Assembly: GCF_009664975.1 (NCBI RefSeq)
Contig: NZ_WJXB01000018.1
Location: 1 to 64,000, forward strand
DNA length: 64,000 nt
Reading direction: 5' to 3'
Source: Paenibacillus monticola
GTDB taxonomy: Bacteria > Bacillota > Bacilli > Paenibacillales > Paenibacillaceae
Part shown: positions 8,483 through 16,526 of the stretch, piece by piece
Numbering within the stretch: position 1 is the stretch's first letter
Layout: each line of letters opens with the position of its first letter
Position numbers and translations under genes: made by a program
Notes under the pieces: model-generated
Database searches by the model: none
Told to the model about the DNA's origin: nothing
What the model saw: only the letters and a program-made list of their open reading frames with translations

Positions 8483-9940
8483 TTACAGCTGTGGACGCTG
8501 CTTGTGATGATCTGTATTCTGTTCAAAGGCATGCGCTACGCGCAGAATCGTACTTTCATCAAATTCCTTACCGATAATTTGCAGACCGACAGGCAAACCT
8601 TCAGCAAATCCGCAAGGAACACTAACGGCAGGGATACCAGCTAGGCTGACTGGAATAGTAAGAATATCGTTCAAATACATGGTCAGCGGATCTTCCGTCT
8701 GCGAACCCAGCTTGAAAGCTGTTGTTGGCGCAGTTGGCCCGATAACTACATCATATTTCTTGAATACTTCATCAAAATCCTGCTTAATTAAAGTCCGCAC
8801 CTTCTGCGCTTTCAAATAATAAGCATCATAGTAACCGGAGCTGAGCGCATAAGTACCCAACATAATGCGGCGCTTAACCTCTGGTCCAAAACCTTGGCTG
8901 CGAGAATTATGGTATAAATCAAGCAAGCCACCGCCATCATCCGCACGTACACCGTAACGTACGCCGTCAAAGCGAGCCAGATTGGAGGAAGCTTCAGAAG
9001 AGGAGAGTAAATAATACGCTGCTACCGCATATTCGGTATGAGGAAGGGATACTTCCTCCCAGACCGCTCCCAGACCTTCCAGCACTTTCAGTGCGGACAG
9101 TACCGTCTCGCGAACAGAAGCCTCTACTCCCTCGCCCAAGTATTCTTTCGGGACAGCGATGCGCAGCCCGGATACATCACCGGTGAGTGCACTCAAATAA
9201 TCCGGAATATTTACCTTAGCCGAGGTGGAGTCCTGGGCATCGTATCCGGCAATGGCTTGCAGCACATAAGCAGAATCTTCCACATTACGCGTAACCGGGC
9301 CAATCTGATCAAGTGAAGAAGCAAAAGCTACCAAACCGTAGCGTGATACTAGTCCGTAAGTTGGCTTGAGGCCAACAACGCCGCAGTAAGAAGCAGGCTG
9401 GCGAATCGAACCGCCTGTATCGGAACCAAGGGCAAAGAATACTTCACCAGCTGCTACCGCAGCAGCCGAACCACCACTGGAGCCGCCCGGCACACGCTGC
9501 AGATCCCACGGATTGCGAACAGGTCCGAAGCTGGAGTTCTCGTTGGAACCACCCATAGCGAACTCATCCATATTCAGCTTGCCAATCGTTACTGCATCAG
9601 CCTGCTGCAGCTTGCTGGCAACAGTAGCATCATATACGGGCTGGAAGTTCTTCAAAAATTGACTGGCACAAGTCGTACGTAATCCCTTGGTAACAATATT
9701 ATCTTTAATCCCGGCAGGAAGACCAAACAGCAACCCACGTGCACTTCCGGAAGCTAGCTTCTCATCCAAGGCACGAGCCGTCGCTCGAGCCCCCTCTTCA
9801 TTTAGTGTCAAAAATGCATGTACCTTCTCGTCTCGCTGTGCAATGACAGCAAACGATTCTTCAGTCAGCTCACTGACTGATATCTCTTTGTTATGCAGCA
9901 TGTTATGTATTTCAGGTAACCGATATTGAAACAAGCTCAA
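8483..9940 (-). CDS. gatA: Asp/Glu-tRNA amidotransferase subunit A
   Basis: A 485-residue amidase-signature enzyme that releases ammonia from glutamine for GatB. The Ser-cisSer-Lys triad is visible: Lys in [10 protein letters not shown], and the two serines in the [12 protein letters not shown] and [12 protein letters not shown] segments. Start choice: TTG at 9940 has AGGAGG 7 nt upstream and gives the family N-terminus [12 protein letters not shown] longer frame starting at 9958 would begin inside the ribosome-binding site. It is 28 nt downstream of gatC and 31 nt upstream of gatB. Confidence 0.96.
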   Translation of the reverse strand: MSLFQYRLPEIHNMLHNKEISVSELTEESFAVIAQRDEKVHAFLTLNEEGARATARALDEKLASGSARGLLFGLPAGIKDNIVTKGLRTTCASQFLKNFQPVYDATVASKLQQADAVTIGKLNMDEFAMGGSNENSSFGPVRNPWDLQRVPGGSSGGSAAAVAAGEVFFALGSDTGGSIRQPASYCGVVGLKPTYGLVSRYGLVAFASSLDQIGPVTRNVEDSAYVLQAIAGYDAQDSTSAKVNIPDYLSALTGDVSGLRIAVPKEYLGEGVEASVRETVLSALKVLEGLGAVWEEVSLPHTEYAVAAYYLLSSSEASSNLARFDGVRYGVRADDGGGLLDLYHNSRSQGFGPEVKRRIMLGTYALSSGYYDAYYLKAQKVRTLIKQDFDEVFKKYDVVIGPTAPTTAFKLGSQTEDPLTMYLNDILTIPVSLAGIPAVSVPCGFAEGLPVGLQIIGKEFDESTILRVAHAFEQNTDHHKQRPQL

Positions 9941-9968
9941 AATTCTTCCTCCTCTCAATTGATATTAG

Positions 9969-10256
9969 TTATTCCAGTACAGCAGGCACCTTGAAATGCC
10001 CATCTTCATCTTCCGGTGCGTTAAGCAGTGCCTCCTCTTGAGAAAGGCTCTCCTTCACAACATCGTCACGCATGACGTTGCTGACCTGCAATACTTGCGT
10101 AGTCGGTTTCACATTGTCGGTATCCAGTTCATTTAATTTCTCGGCATATTGTAAAATAGCATTCATTTGTTCTGTAAAGGTGGCCTCTTCTTCTGGGCTT
10201 AATTGCAGGCGGGCCAGCTTGGCCACATGCTGCACATCTTTTGTGGTAATACTCAT
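9969..10256 (-). CDS. gatC: Asp/Glu-tRNA amidotransferase subunit C
   Basis: A 95-residue GatC that wraps around GatA and stabilises the GatAB pair. Typical features are VQHVAKLARLQLSPEE at the N-terminus and the C-terminal NAPEDEDGHFKVPAVL. The ATG at 10256 has GGAGG 10 nt upstream; the TTG one codon earlier is less likely. It is the first gene of gatCAB, behind a near-consensus promoter. Confidence 0.95.
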   Translation of the reverse strand: MSITTKDVQHVAKLARLQLSPEEEATFTEQMNAILQYAEKLNELDTDNVKPTTQVLQVSNVMRDDVVKESLSQEEALLNAPEDEDGHFKVPAVLE

Positions 10257-10306
10257 CAATATATCCCTCCAGTGTAACGGGCTAAAGTGCCCGGATAACG
10301 TTTCTA

Positions 10307-10335
10307 ATTATATTGTAGAAGCCTCGACAATTCAA
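10307..10335 (-). promoter_or_regulatory. gatCAB promoter
   Basis: Minus-strand TTGAAT (10330-10335), a 17-nt spacer and a perfect TATAAT (10307-10312) lie about 50 nt before gatC. A short hairpin CGGGCactttaGCCCG (10279-10294) falls in the 5' UTR. Confidence 0.8.
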
Positions 10336-10378
10336 TGATGGCTTGAATTCAGGATAAATCGGGATGACTGCAATATAC

Positions 10379-10420
10379 AAAAAAGGTATCCCTCAAGCCA
10401 AAATGGCAAGGGATACCTTT
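10379..10420 (-). terminator. second tandem terminator upstream of gatC
   Basis: Minus-strand stem AAAGGTATCCCT / AGGGATACCTTT followed by T6. A nested GCCA/TGGC pairing closes the loop. It is the second of two terminators behind the gene at 10470-10853. Confidence 0.8.
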
Positions 10421-10440
10421 CCTAGCATCATATGTCTATT

Positions 10441-10467
10441 AAGAAAAAGCCGACTTTCGCCGGCTTT
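10441..10467 (-). terminator. first tandem terminator behind the small acidic-protein gene
   Basis: Minus-strand AAAGCCGGC-gaaa-GTCGGCTTTTT hairpin directly after the stop codon at 10470. Confidence 0.8.
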
Positions 10468-10469
10468 AC

Positions 10470-10853
10470 TTATATCCAAGCCCGGAGATTTACTTGTTTG
10501 ATAAATTCCGCTTGAGACAGACCTTCTTTTGACACAGTTTCCGTCTCTTCTGTTTCCATATCTTCACCGTTCATCAAATGATGAAACAGCTTCTCATTAT
10601 ACGTGGACAAGGCATAATCGATTAACGCTTCGTGCGTAGCTCTCTCAGCCTCTACTACTAGCAGATTCTCTTCGGCCTCAATATCCTCTGCCGTAACATA
10701 AAAGTTCCGGTTTGCTTGAGGTACACGAATGACATAATCAAACGCGTTATCCGGATTGCGATCGTAAGCAATCAGGTAACCGTAGTCTCCGATAGGAAGA
10801 CTCTGCTCGAAAGCGTCCGCAACTATGACAATCTTCTCTCCTAAATGCAGCAT
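10470..10853 (-). CDS. small acidic protein of unknown function
   Basis: A 127-residue soluble, acidic protein that I do not recognise. The first half (residues 1-60) is rich in beta-type hydrophobics (EKIVIVADAFE, YGYLIAYDRN, DYVIRVPQANRNFYV), suggesting a small barrel. The second half is helical and strongly acidic, with the run GEDMETEETETVSKE. There is no signal peptide or membrane segment. An AGGAGGTAGG ribosome-binding site precedes the ATG. It is a single gene with two terminators behind it, between gatC and the sigY operon. Coding potential and signals make it a real gene. Confidence 0.75.
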   Translation of the reverse strand: MLHLGEKIVIVADAFEQSLPIGDYGYLIAYDRNPDNAFDYVIRVPQANRNFYVTAEDIEAEENLLVVEAERATHEALIDYALSTYNEKLFHHLMNGEDMETEETETVSKEGLSQAEFIKQVNLRAWI

Positions 10854-11011
10854 CGTCCTACCTCCTGCTCCAAAATCTATTATGGTTTTGCTTGTTTCAA
10901 CAGTCTACTAAAAAAAGATAGTGCTGTCCAGCAGGAGGAGAGCCAATTCAAATATTTTTCCAAGATATTCTCTTTTATTGATAGAAAGAGGGCTACCGCT
11001 CTATTCCTGTC

Positions 11012-11785
11012 TTAATTCGGCAATATATTCCTACGGATCAGTAGCGAAGCTCCGCCCATACAAATCAGGATTAAAATCCCTGCAGATAGGCAAGGGCCAA
11101 CCAAAGATACACTACCAGCTTGTAAAAGCACCTGGGCGGATAAGTCAGGAAGCGCCGCGGGTGTCCAATCCAACCATGATGGCAACAAGCTATGAGCCAG
11201 CGCCAAACCAGCTGTTAATAAGAGGCCCAGAAAAGCGGCGACAGGTGCGCGCAGAAAAGCACTGAACAGTAATGTCATAGAGACCGCACACAGCAGCCAG
11301 AGTCCATATATGGAGGCAGCAGCCAGAACGGTGCTCCATGATAAAGAACCAATCAGCTGTTCAATGTAATAGCCCGCAGCGATAGCTCCCAATCCAAGCG
11401 CAATCATAAGCAAAGTCAGCAGAGCAGCCCATTTGGCAATGACTAGAGTTGCTGGTGTCAGTGGTCTTACTAGGACCATCTCCACAGTCCCACTATACCG
11501 TTCACCAGAAAGACTATTCATTGTTGCCAGTGCCAATACTAGCATCCCCATAGAACCATACTGTCCAAGCGCTTGCGCCATAACAGTAGCCGCACCCGGA
11601 ATAACATAACCTTCCAGGAGCCCTGGCGGTACATTTCCGGAGGCTTTCAGAATTTCCGGCATATAATAGGTCGTTAGCGGCTGCATAATCCCTAATATTA
11701 TGAACACTACCGGTATCCAGAGCAGTTTATAGCTGCGTAGTAATTCCAGCATTTCTTTTTGATAAAAAACCCAGACACTCTTCAT
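11012..11785 (-). CDS. yxlG: ABC transporter permease of the sigY operon
   Basis: A 257-residue ABC-2-type permease with six hydrophobic segments, including WIPVVFIILGIMQPLTTYY near residue 23. The SGERYSGTVEMVLVRPLTP stretch after TM2 is typical of NosY/YxlG-type exporters. It overlaps the stop of the ATPase gene by 4 nt and is the last gene of sigY-yxlCDEFG. It presumably forms the membrane half of an export complex with YxlF. The substrate is unknown; in B. subtilis this operon has been linked to antimicrobial-peptide or toxic-peptide stress. Confidence 0.88.
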   Translation of the reverse strand: MKSVWVFYQKEMLELLRSYKLLWIPVVFIILGIMQPLTTYYMPEILKASGNVPPGLLEGYVIPGAATVMAQALGQYGSMGMLVLALATMNSLSGERYSGTVEMVLVRPLTPATLVIAKWAALLTLLMIALGLGAIAAGYYIEQLIGSLSWSTVLAAASIYGLWLLCAVSMTLLFSAFLRAPVAAFLGLLLTAGLALAHSLLPSWLDWTPAALPDLSAQVLLQAGSVSLVGPCLSAGILILICMGGASLLIRRNILPN

Positions 11786-12696
11786 GCCCCCACCACTTTC
11801 ATGAACAAATCCTCAAGCGTAGAAGAACCTGCTTCGAATTGCAGTAACGGGATATCAAGGCTTGCCGCTTCCTGCAAAATACTCCGGCGGGCAACTTCTA
11901 CATCGCTAACATTAAAAACTGCTCCATCGCCTGAGAGACGGGCCTCCACTATAAAAGGCTTCGAAGCCAAAGTCTCCAGCCATTTCAGCGCTCCGTCGTT
12001 CTTCTCCGTGCGCATACGTATAACTGGCAGACTGTATTTCGAGCGAAGCTGGGATAAGGCTCCCTGTTCTGCAATTAGACCACGATTCATCAAAATAATG
12101 TCGTCACATATTTCTTCAGCATCATGCAACACATGTGTAGAGAATAGCACGGTCGTCTCTTCACGAATATCCCGCAGCAGCTCCATAACCTCCCGGCGGC
12201 CCAGTGGATCAAGCGCAGATACCGGTTCGTCAAGCAGCAGCAGGCGGGGGCGATGCACCAGCGCCTGCGCAAGTCCCAGCCGCTGCTTCATTCCTCCAGA
12301 ATAACCACCAATCCGGCGGCGGGCATCTTGAGTGAGACCTACGCGCTCAATAGCCGTTGCCGCCATACTGGCAGCTTCCTTAGATCCGCTGCCGCTAAGT
12401 TTTGCGGCAAAGGTAACATACTCCATACCGCTCATCCAGCCATAGAAAGCTGGAGCCTGAGGCAAATATCCGAGTGCCCTGCGGTAATCCATTCCAGGAT
12501 GACTGCCATCAAAAGAAATGGCCCCAGAAGTAGGCTGCAGCAATCCAGCAAGCATGCGCAGTGTGGTTGTTTTTCCCGCCCCATTAGGACCCAGCAAAGC
12601 TACACATCTCCCTTGCTCTATCTCAAAGCTGATCCCATCGACAGATGTATGCTTGCCATAGCTTTTGCGTAAATTAGTGACCTGAAGCAGTGGCAT
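11782..12696 (-). CDS. yxlF: ABC transporter ATPase of the sigY operon
   Basis: A 304-residue ABC ATPase. Walker A is GPNGAGKTTTLRM, the signature is GYSGGMKQRLGLAQAL, Walker B is LLLLDEPVSALDPLGR, and the switch His is in STHVL. The C-terminal domain (about 215-300) is typical of DrrA/NosF-type exporters. The start is the ATG at 12696, where its A is also the last base of the yxlE stop (TGATG), with AAGGAAAG upstream. The frame remains open further upstream to 12873, but that part overlaps yxlE and does not resemble an ABC protein. Confidence 0.92.
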   Translation of the reverse strand: MPLLQVTNLRKSYGKHTSVDGISFEIEQGRCVALLGPNGAGKTTTLRMLAGLLQPTSGAISFDGSHPGMDYRRALGYLPQAPAFYGWMSGMEYVTFAAKLSGSGSKEAASMAATAIERVGLTQDARRRIGGYSGGMKQRLGLAQALVHRPRLLLLDEPVSALDPLGRREVMELLRDIREETTVLFSTHVLHDAEEICDDIILMNRGLIAEQGALSQLRSKYSLPVIRMRTEKNDGALKWLETLASKPFIVEARLSGDGAVFNVSDVEVARRSILQEAASLDIPLLQFEAGSSTLEDLFMKVVGA

Positions 12697-12887
12697 CAGA
12701 TATCTTTCCTTCCTACCGTAAAATAGACAATACTGCCCAGCAAGTTGCCGAAAATAAGAATAATTAACCACAGCCACTTCGGACCACGTGTGTGTTCTAC
12801 TTTGGCCAATGAGATCAAACCAATGATTGCCAACAATGCCTGTAAAATCAGCAACGGCATAATTAATCCCCAATTCACACTATCCAT
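12696..12887 (-). CDS. yxlE: YxlE-type small membrane protein (PLDc_N)
   Basis: A 63-residue protein with two membrane helices and the pattern GPKWLWLIILIFGNLLGSIVYF. This is the PLDc_N module, found at the N-terminus of cardiolipin synthases and as free small proteins. In B. subtilis, YxlE together with YxlC and YxlD restrains SigY activity. It is translationally coupled to yxlF by a one-base overlap. Confidence 0.88.
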   Translation of the reverse strand: MDSVNWGLIMPLLILQALLAIIGLISLAKVEHTRGPKWLWLIILIFGNLLGSIVYFTVGRKDI

Positions 12888-12905
12888 GATTAACTCATCC
12901 TCTCA

Positions 12906-13118
12906 TTATTTTATCTTCTGTCTGCGTTTCTCTGGAAAAATGACAAGGAGCAGGTATACAACCGTTGGTGTAGGCATCGTTGTAATCCCCCATAATCCCC
13001 AAAACCACGCTCTCCTGCCTCTGCTTCTCGCATTCCGAAACAACCATGTTCCCTGTGTCATTAAACCGGCTGCTAAACAAATCCATAACCATAGAGGGAT
13101 ATCCTGCAGCTCTCTCAA
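12906..13118 (-). CDS. yxlD: YxlD-type small membrane protein
   Basis: A 70-residue hydrophobic protein beginning (M)RELQDIPLWLWICL, with two membrane segments (about 7-23 and 41-58) and a basic end. I start it at TTG 13118, which overlaps the yxlC stop (TTGA) and has GAGGG about 10 nt upstream. No ATG is available in this frame at a sensible place. The competing open frame at 12895-13128 is polar, lacks the expected membrane segments and is rejected. Length and position match YxlD of the B. subtilis sigY operon. Confidence 0.68.
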   Translation of the reverse strand: MRELQDIPLWLWICLAAGLMTQGTWLFRNARSRGRRAWFWGLWGITTMPTPTVVYLLLVIFPEKRRQKIK

Positions 13119-13450
13119 TCTTCTGCACCCTCTCTTCTTCGTCTTATATGGGCAACCGCCAATCCGCTGAGCCCCACAACGGGTATAAGTGCTTGAACAA
13201 CCCAATATATAGCCGGTGCAGAGCTAAGGACAGCCAGACATGAACTGAGGAGAATTAAAGATATCAGCCAGAATAACAGTAGTTCTTTACGAGCCTGTCG
13301 ATTTCTCCGGACAGCTTCTGAAGCAATCAAGCGCTCGAGTTCCTGTATTGAAGGCGGGTTTAAGTCATCATATTGTGCATCCAGGCGGTGAAGTTCCCCT
13401 GTCAGCTTCTGCAAAAACAACTCCTGATCCTGCTCATTCTCCATCCTCAT
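13115..13450 (-). CDS. yxlC: YxlC, likely anti-SigY factor
   Basis: A 111-residue protein with a soluble, charged N-terminus (1-55) and two membrane segments (about 56-77 and 80-98), the usual form of an ECF anti-sigma factor. In B. subtilis YxlC is the main negative regulator of SigY. The ATG lies inside the end of sigY (17-nt overlap) with AAAGGAG upstream, so the two are translationally coupled. That fits stoichiometric control. Confidence 0.85.
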   Translation of the reverse strand: MRMENEQDQELFLQKLTGELHRLDAQYDDLNPPSIQELERLIASEAVRRNRQARKELLLFWLISLILLSSCLAVLSSAPAIYWVVQALIPVVGLSGLAVAHIRRRREGAED

Positions 13451-13970
13451 TCAACTCCTTTCTCATTTGGCTTATACCATAGGCTACCCGTGATTTGACT
13501 GTCCCGGACGGAATTTGCAATATCGCTCCGATTTCCTCATAACTGTATCCGTAATAATGCTTCAGCAGTAGAGCCACCCGCTGGGCAGTTGGCAGCCTGG
13601 AGAGTGCATCCAGAACTACACTCCATTCCTCACCCCGACTCTCAAACCGCCAACGGATGGAACGGGCGCCTTGCTCCTCCTGCTGCTTCCACTCCGCTTC
13701 CCGCTTCCAACGCCGCTTCCGGTCGATATAAAGTCTAGTCGCAATCGTAATCAACCAAGATGAGAAAGCCGAAGAGCCGTTATAGGTACTGATTCTTTCC
13801 ATGCACCGAACCATCGTATCCTGGACAATCTCCTCTGCAAGCAAGGGGTCCATGGTAACCTTGACCAAATATTTGTACAAAAAAGTATAGTGTTCCCGCA
13901 GCAGCACAGCCAGCGCCGAAGCATCGCCTTGCTGCGCTTGTCTGATCTGCTCCTGCACCTGGTCGCTCAT
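13434..13970 (-). CDS. sigY: ECF RNA polymerase sigma factor SigY
   Basis: A 178-residue ECF sigma factor from the chosen ATG. Region 2 contains EHYTFLYKYLVKVTMDPLLAEEIVQDTMVR, split here by the 20-residue reading limit as EHYTFLYKYL and AEEIVQDTMV. Region 4 contains LLLKHYYGYSYEEIGAILQ, IPSGTVKSRV. These match B. subtilis SigY closely, and the length equals that of B. subtilis SigY. The frame opens at a TTG at 13997 without a ribosome-binding site; the ATG at 13970 has GAGAGG close by (3-nt gap). A candidate autoregulatory promoter lies 48-73 nt upstream. Confidence 0.9.
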   Translation of the reverse strand: MSDQVQEQIRQAQQGDASALAVLLREHYTFLYKYLVKVTMDPLLAEEIVQDTMVRCMERISTYNGSSAFSSWLITIATRLYIDRKRRWKREAEWKQQEEQGARSIRWRFESRGEEWSVVLDALSRLPTAQRVALLLKHYYGYSYEEIGAILQIPSGTVKSRVAYGISQMRKELNEDGE

Positions 13971-14017
13971 CTGCCTCTCATCCACGAGTTTGTTCAAATA
14001 AAAGAATTTACCTATAA

Positions 14018-14043
14018 TACGATTGAGTATGGCGAATCGTTCA
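14018..14043 (-). promoter_or_regulatory. candidate autoregulatory sigma-Y promoter
   Basis: Minus-strand TGAACG (14038-14043), 16 nt, then CGTA (14018-14021). ECF sigma factors use AAC-type -35 and CGT-type -10 boxes, and as I recall sigma-Y uses TGAACG...CGTC. The position before sigY fits autoregulation. A sigma-A-like TATTAT overlaps the -10 area, so dual use is possible. Confidence 0.55.
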
Positions 14044-14050
14044 ATTCCGC

Positions 14051-14347
14051 TCAGAATTTATTTTTGAGCTCCCATAACTTGCGGCGCCAAGGCTGGATAG
14101 CCCCTCTACCTGTCGGGAAACTCCAAAATGAAGTCAATGACTGGAGAGTGGGAATCACCTGAGCAGCCTGCAGAGCGCTCCTATTCTCTTGTTCTGACAA
14201 CAGTTCTCTTTGTTCAATAAACGAACAGAAGCCGCCTTTTCCCGGACAGTCCGAAAAAAAACGGCAATTCGAGCTGCAAAAGCTATCCAATCTTGCTGCT
14301 GAATTATACTGCCCATAGTCCATGCGATAACGTATATCGTTCTTCAA
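14051..14347 (-). CDS. small Cys-rich protein of unknown function
   Basis: A 98-residue ORF I do not recognise. Its key feature is a compact cysteine cluster FCSSNCRFFSDCPGKGGFC (spacing CX3CX6CX6C, with C-C pairs 4 and 7 apart) near residues 24-42, which could bind a metal or form disulfides. The rest is polar with a basic end. The TTG at 14347 has GGGGGG 7 nt upstream; an ATG at 14308 is an alternative. It lies just upstream of the sigY promoter on the same strand and ends 8 nt before the -35 box. It may be read into the sigY operon from its own promoter. Confidence 0.5.
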   Translation of the reverse strand: MKNDIRYRMDYGQYNSAARLDSFCSSNCRFFSDCPGKGGFCSFIEQRELLSEQENRSALQAAQVIPTLQSLTSFWSFPTGRGAIQPWRRKLWELKNKF

Positions 14348-14384
14348 TCTACTTCCCCCCATACATTTAATGCTATATGTAGAC

Positions 14385-14425
14385 AAAAAAAAGAACGCAA
14401 ACCGGGATTATTCCACAGTCTGCGT
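14385..14425 (-). terminator. intrinsic terminator of the metallo-hydrolase operon
   Basis: Minus-strand stem ACGCAGAC / GTTTGCGT (one G-U pair) with a 15-nt loop, followed by TC and T9. Confidence 0.65.
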
Positions 14426-14497
14426 GCTTCGCGAGGTAAATGTTACATTTAATTAACAATATTGTATCAAGTTTGTATTCTTTTGTCTATCCATGAA

Positions 14498-15127
14498 TTA
14501 CATAGTCACATAAGGATTACGGACTCGTTCAAAACCAATCGTTGTCCGTGAGCCATGTCCTGGATACACCTTGACTCCTTCATCCAATTTATACAGCTTA
14601 CCACGTAGAGAGTCGAATAAATCCCGCTCTCTACCGCCGGGTAGATCCGTGCGTCCAACACCAAGCTTGAACAGCACATCGCCGGAGAAGAGGTCATCAC
14701 CGCACAGGAAGCTCACACTGCCTGGGGAATGTCCCGGTGTATGAAATACACGGAAGGTATGTCCAATCAGCTTGAGGACTTGGCCTTCAGCAAGATCATA
14801 TTCTGCGGGATCTGTAGTTAATGGTGGTGCAACATCCGGCCACAGCAATGAACCGTTCAGCTTGGCGCTGGTCAGCCATTCACTTTCCAGCGCATGCAAA
14901 TATACAGGGCATTTCTTAAGCTTACGAATCTCATCCACACCACCCATATGATCAAAATGAGCATGTGTCAGCAAAATAGCTTCGATTTCCATACCTTCGA
15001 TACTGCGTACAAGTGCGGCAGGATTCATTCCGGGGTCGATAATGATTCCTTTGGCAGGATCTGCTCCTGTCAGTAGATAGGCATTCGTCTGAAGAGGTCC
15101 AAGATTAAATGAGCGAATATTTAACAT
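14498..15127 (-). CDS. MBL-fold metallo-hydrolase (glyoxalase II-like, YqgX family)
   Basis: A 209-residue metallo-beta-lactamase-fold hydrolase. The metal site is visible: THAHFDHMGG (His55, His57, Asp59, His60), GHSPGS (third histidine), SGDVLF (bridging Asp) and VYPGHG (last histidine). This set matches hydroxyacylglutathione-hydrolase-like proteins such as B. subtilis YqgX, which act on thioesters of small thiols; the substrate here is inferred at best. It is the last gene of a three-gene run, 4 nt after the thioredoxin-fold gene. Confidence 0.88.
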   Translation of the reverse strand: MLNIRSFNLGPLQTNAYLLTGADPAKGIIIDPGMNPAALVRSIEGMEIEAILLTHAHFDHMGGVDEIRKLKKCPVYLHALESEWLTSAKLNGSLLWPDVAPPLTTDPAEYDLAEGQVLKLIGHTFRVFHTPGHSPGSVSFLCGDDLFSGDVLFKLGVGRTDLPGGRERDLFDSLRGKLYKLDEGVKVYPGHGSRTTIGFERVRNPYVTM

Positions 15128-15131
15128 GTAT

Positions 15132-15698
15132 TTAGAATCCGGAGATCAGCGCACGCAGCTCTTTGGCGATAACAGCATGTGATTCCGTTCCTTCCCCGTA
15201 GGCTTGACCCATTGCCTTGCGTACTTCCGTGATTTTGCTCTCATAATCGGCGGCTTCACGGTCAGGATTCTCACGTTTGAACTCATTCATCAGACTCTGC
15301 ACATGCTCCGGACGAGGACCCCAATGGCCCAGTACATATCCACCCGAATCCGCAAAAATTACGATCGGAACGGCTCTGCCGCCCATAGTCAGATAGTCAT
15401 CCATTACTTCTGGATGTTCTTCAAGAATCAATACTTCTGTCTTAATACCCGCGGTCTCCAGAATACGGAAGACAACCGGAACATTACGTACCACGTCGCC
15501 ACACCAGTCTGCCGCAAGAATGAGCACACGTAAATCGTCACGGTGGTTCAGACTTTCAAAATACTCATGGTCGCTCTCATCTTCCCAAGTAAATTTCTCA
15601 TACCAGGTTTCGAACGCCTGCTGATTACGGGTCATACCTTCTACGAATTGACGGGGCGTCAGACCTTGACCATATTTAGGGGCTACATTCTGTTTCAT
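15132..15698 (-). CDS. thioredoxin-fold protein with WCGD in place of CxxC
   Basis: A 188-residue thioredoxin-like protein (Thioredoxin_9-type). The fold's central strand and active loop read VLILAADWCGDVVRNVP near residues 58-74, so only one of the two usual active-site cysteines is present. The cis-proline region is VPIVIF at about 110-115. A single-Cys site argues against classical disulfide reduction and for a glutaredoxin-like or bacillithiol-related role, which is inference. There is no signal peptide. It overlaps the upstream dedA stop by 4 nt and precedes the MBL hydrolase gene by 4 nt. Confidence 0.85.
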   Translation of the reverse strand: MKQNVAPKYGQGLTPRQFVEGMTRNQQAFETWYEKFTWEDESDHEYFESLNHRDDLRVLILAADWCGDVVRNVPVVFRILETAGIKTEVLILEEHPEVMDDYLTMGGRAVPIVIFADSGGYVLGHWGPRPEHVQSLMNEFKRENPDREAADYESKITEVRKAMGQAYGEGTESHAVIAKELRALISGF

Positions 15699-16309
15699 AT
15701 TGCACTACCTTTCTTTTTGGATTTATACCACTTGAACAGGAAGTAAATGATAATAACGGCAAGAGCCACTAAAATGATCTCTTTCGTGTAGGGAGCAGCT
15801 TTCTCATCGATATTCTCCCATTGGTCACCCAATTTGTATCCTAGAAAAACAAATAATGTACTCCAAGGAATAACAGCAAGCGTAGTTAGCAATGTAAATT
15901 TACCGAGCGGCATGCGGGAGATCCCTGCCGGAACCGAAATGGCATGACGCACAATCGGAATAAAACGGGCCGTGAAGATTACGCCGGTGCCATACTTCGC
16001 AAACCAAACTTCGGAATGATCGATATGCTTCTTTTTAATAAAAATATACTTGCCGTATTTCTCCAGTACAGGTCTGCCGCCATAGCGGCCAATCCAGTAA
16101 ACAAAAATCTGCGCAATAACGCCGCCCACGGTACCAAACAGAACCGCGCCAAAAAAATTAATATCCCCCGACCAGACCAGGTAACCACCATAAGCCAAAA
16201 CAATTTCACTAGGAATGACTTCAATCATTAGTCCGATCATAATCCCGAAATAACCTAAATTCTGAATCCATTCGAACAATTGCGAGATTAGATCAGAAAT
16301 AAAATGCAT
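15695..16309 (-). CDS. DedA-family membrane protein
   Basis: A 204-residue DedA/SNARE-associated-domain protein with about five hydrophobic segments. Typical motifs are the re-entrant loop (IPSEIVLAYGGYLVWSG), GGVIAQIFVYWIGRYGG and the family signature FTARFIPIVRHAISVPAG. DedA proteins are thought to be lipid scramblases or flippases, for example of undecaprenyl phosphate or phosphatidylethanolamine. The ATG at 16309 has GGAGGAGG 9 nt upstream; an earlier in-frame ATG at 16357 does not. It is the first gene of an operon with the thioredoxin-fold and MBL genes, joined by a 4-nt overlap. Confidence 0.9.
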   Translation of the reverse strand: MHFISDLISQLFEWIQNLGYFGIMIGLMIEVIPSEIVLAYGGYLVWSGDINFFGAVLFGTVGGVIAQIFVYWIGRYGGRPVLEKYGKYIFIKKKHIDHSEVWFAKYGTGVIFTARFIPIVRHAISVPAGISRMPLGKFTLLTTLAVIPWSTLFVFLGYKLGDQWENIDEKAAPYTKEIILVALAVIIIYFLFKWYKSKKKGSAI

Positions 16310-16526
16310 TCTTGAGTTCCTCCTCCCGTTATTTGGCAAAATGCGGCATTGCTGCACAGTTAATTACAACATTTCCGCTCCTGCTCTATGTCGCCAGTTT
16401 CTCTTAGCCTATTCTAGCATAGGAAAGCTTACGACTTCTACTTCTGAAGAAGGCTCTCTCATTCTCTCAATTCAAAAGGATACAGTTCCAGCGAACCGTA
16501 CCCCCATCATTCACACCACCATTAAT

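Noticed and set aside
10987-11003. Terminator after yxlG
   Set aside because: The possible stem AGAGCGG/CCCTCT is short and mismatched with no T run, so it is too weak to list as a feature.
12895-13128. A 77-codon frame with an ATG start overlapping yxlD
   Set aside because: It is polar and lacks the two membrane segments expected of YxlD. The overlapping TTG-started frame has them and is translationally coupled to yxlC.
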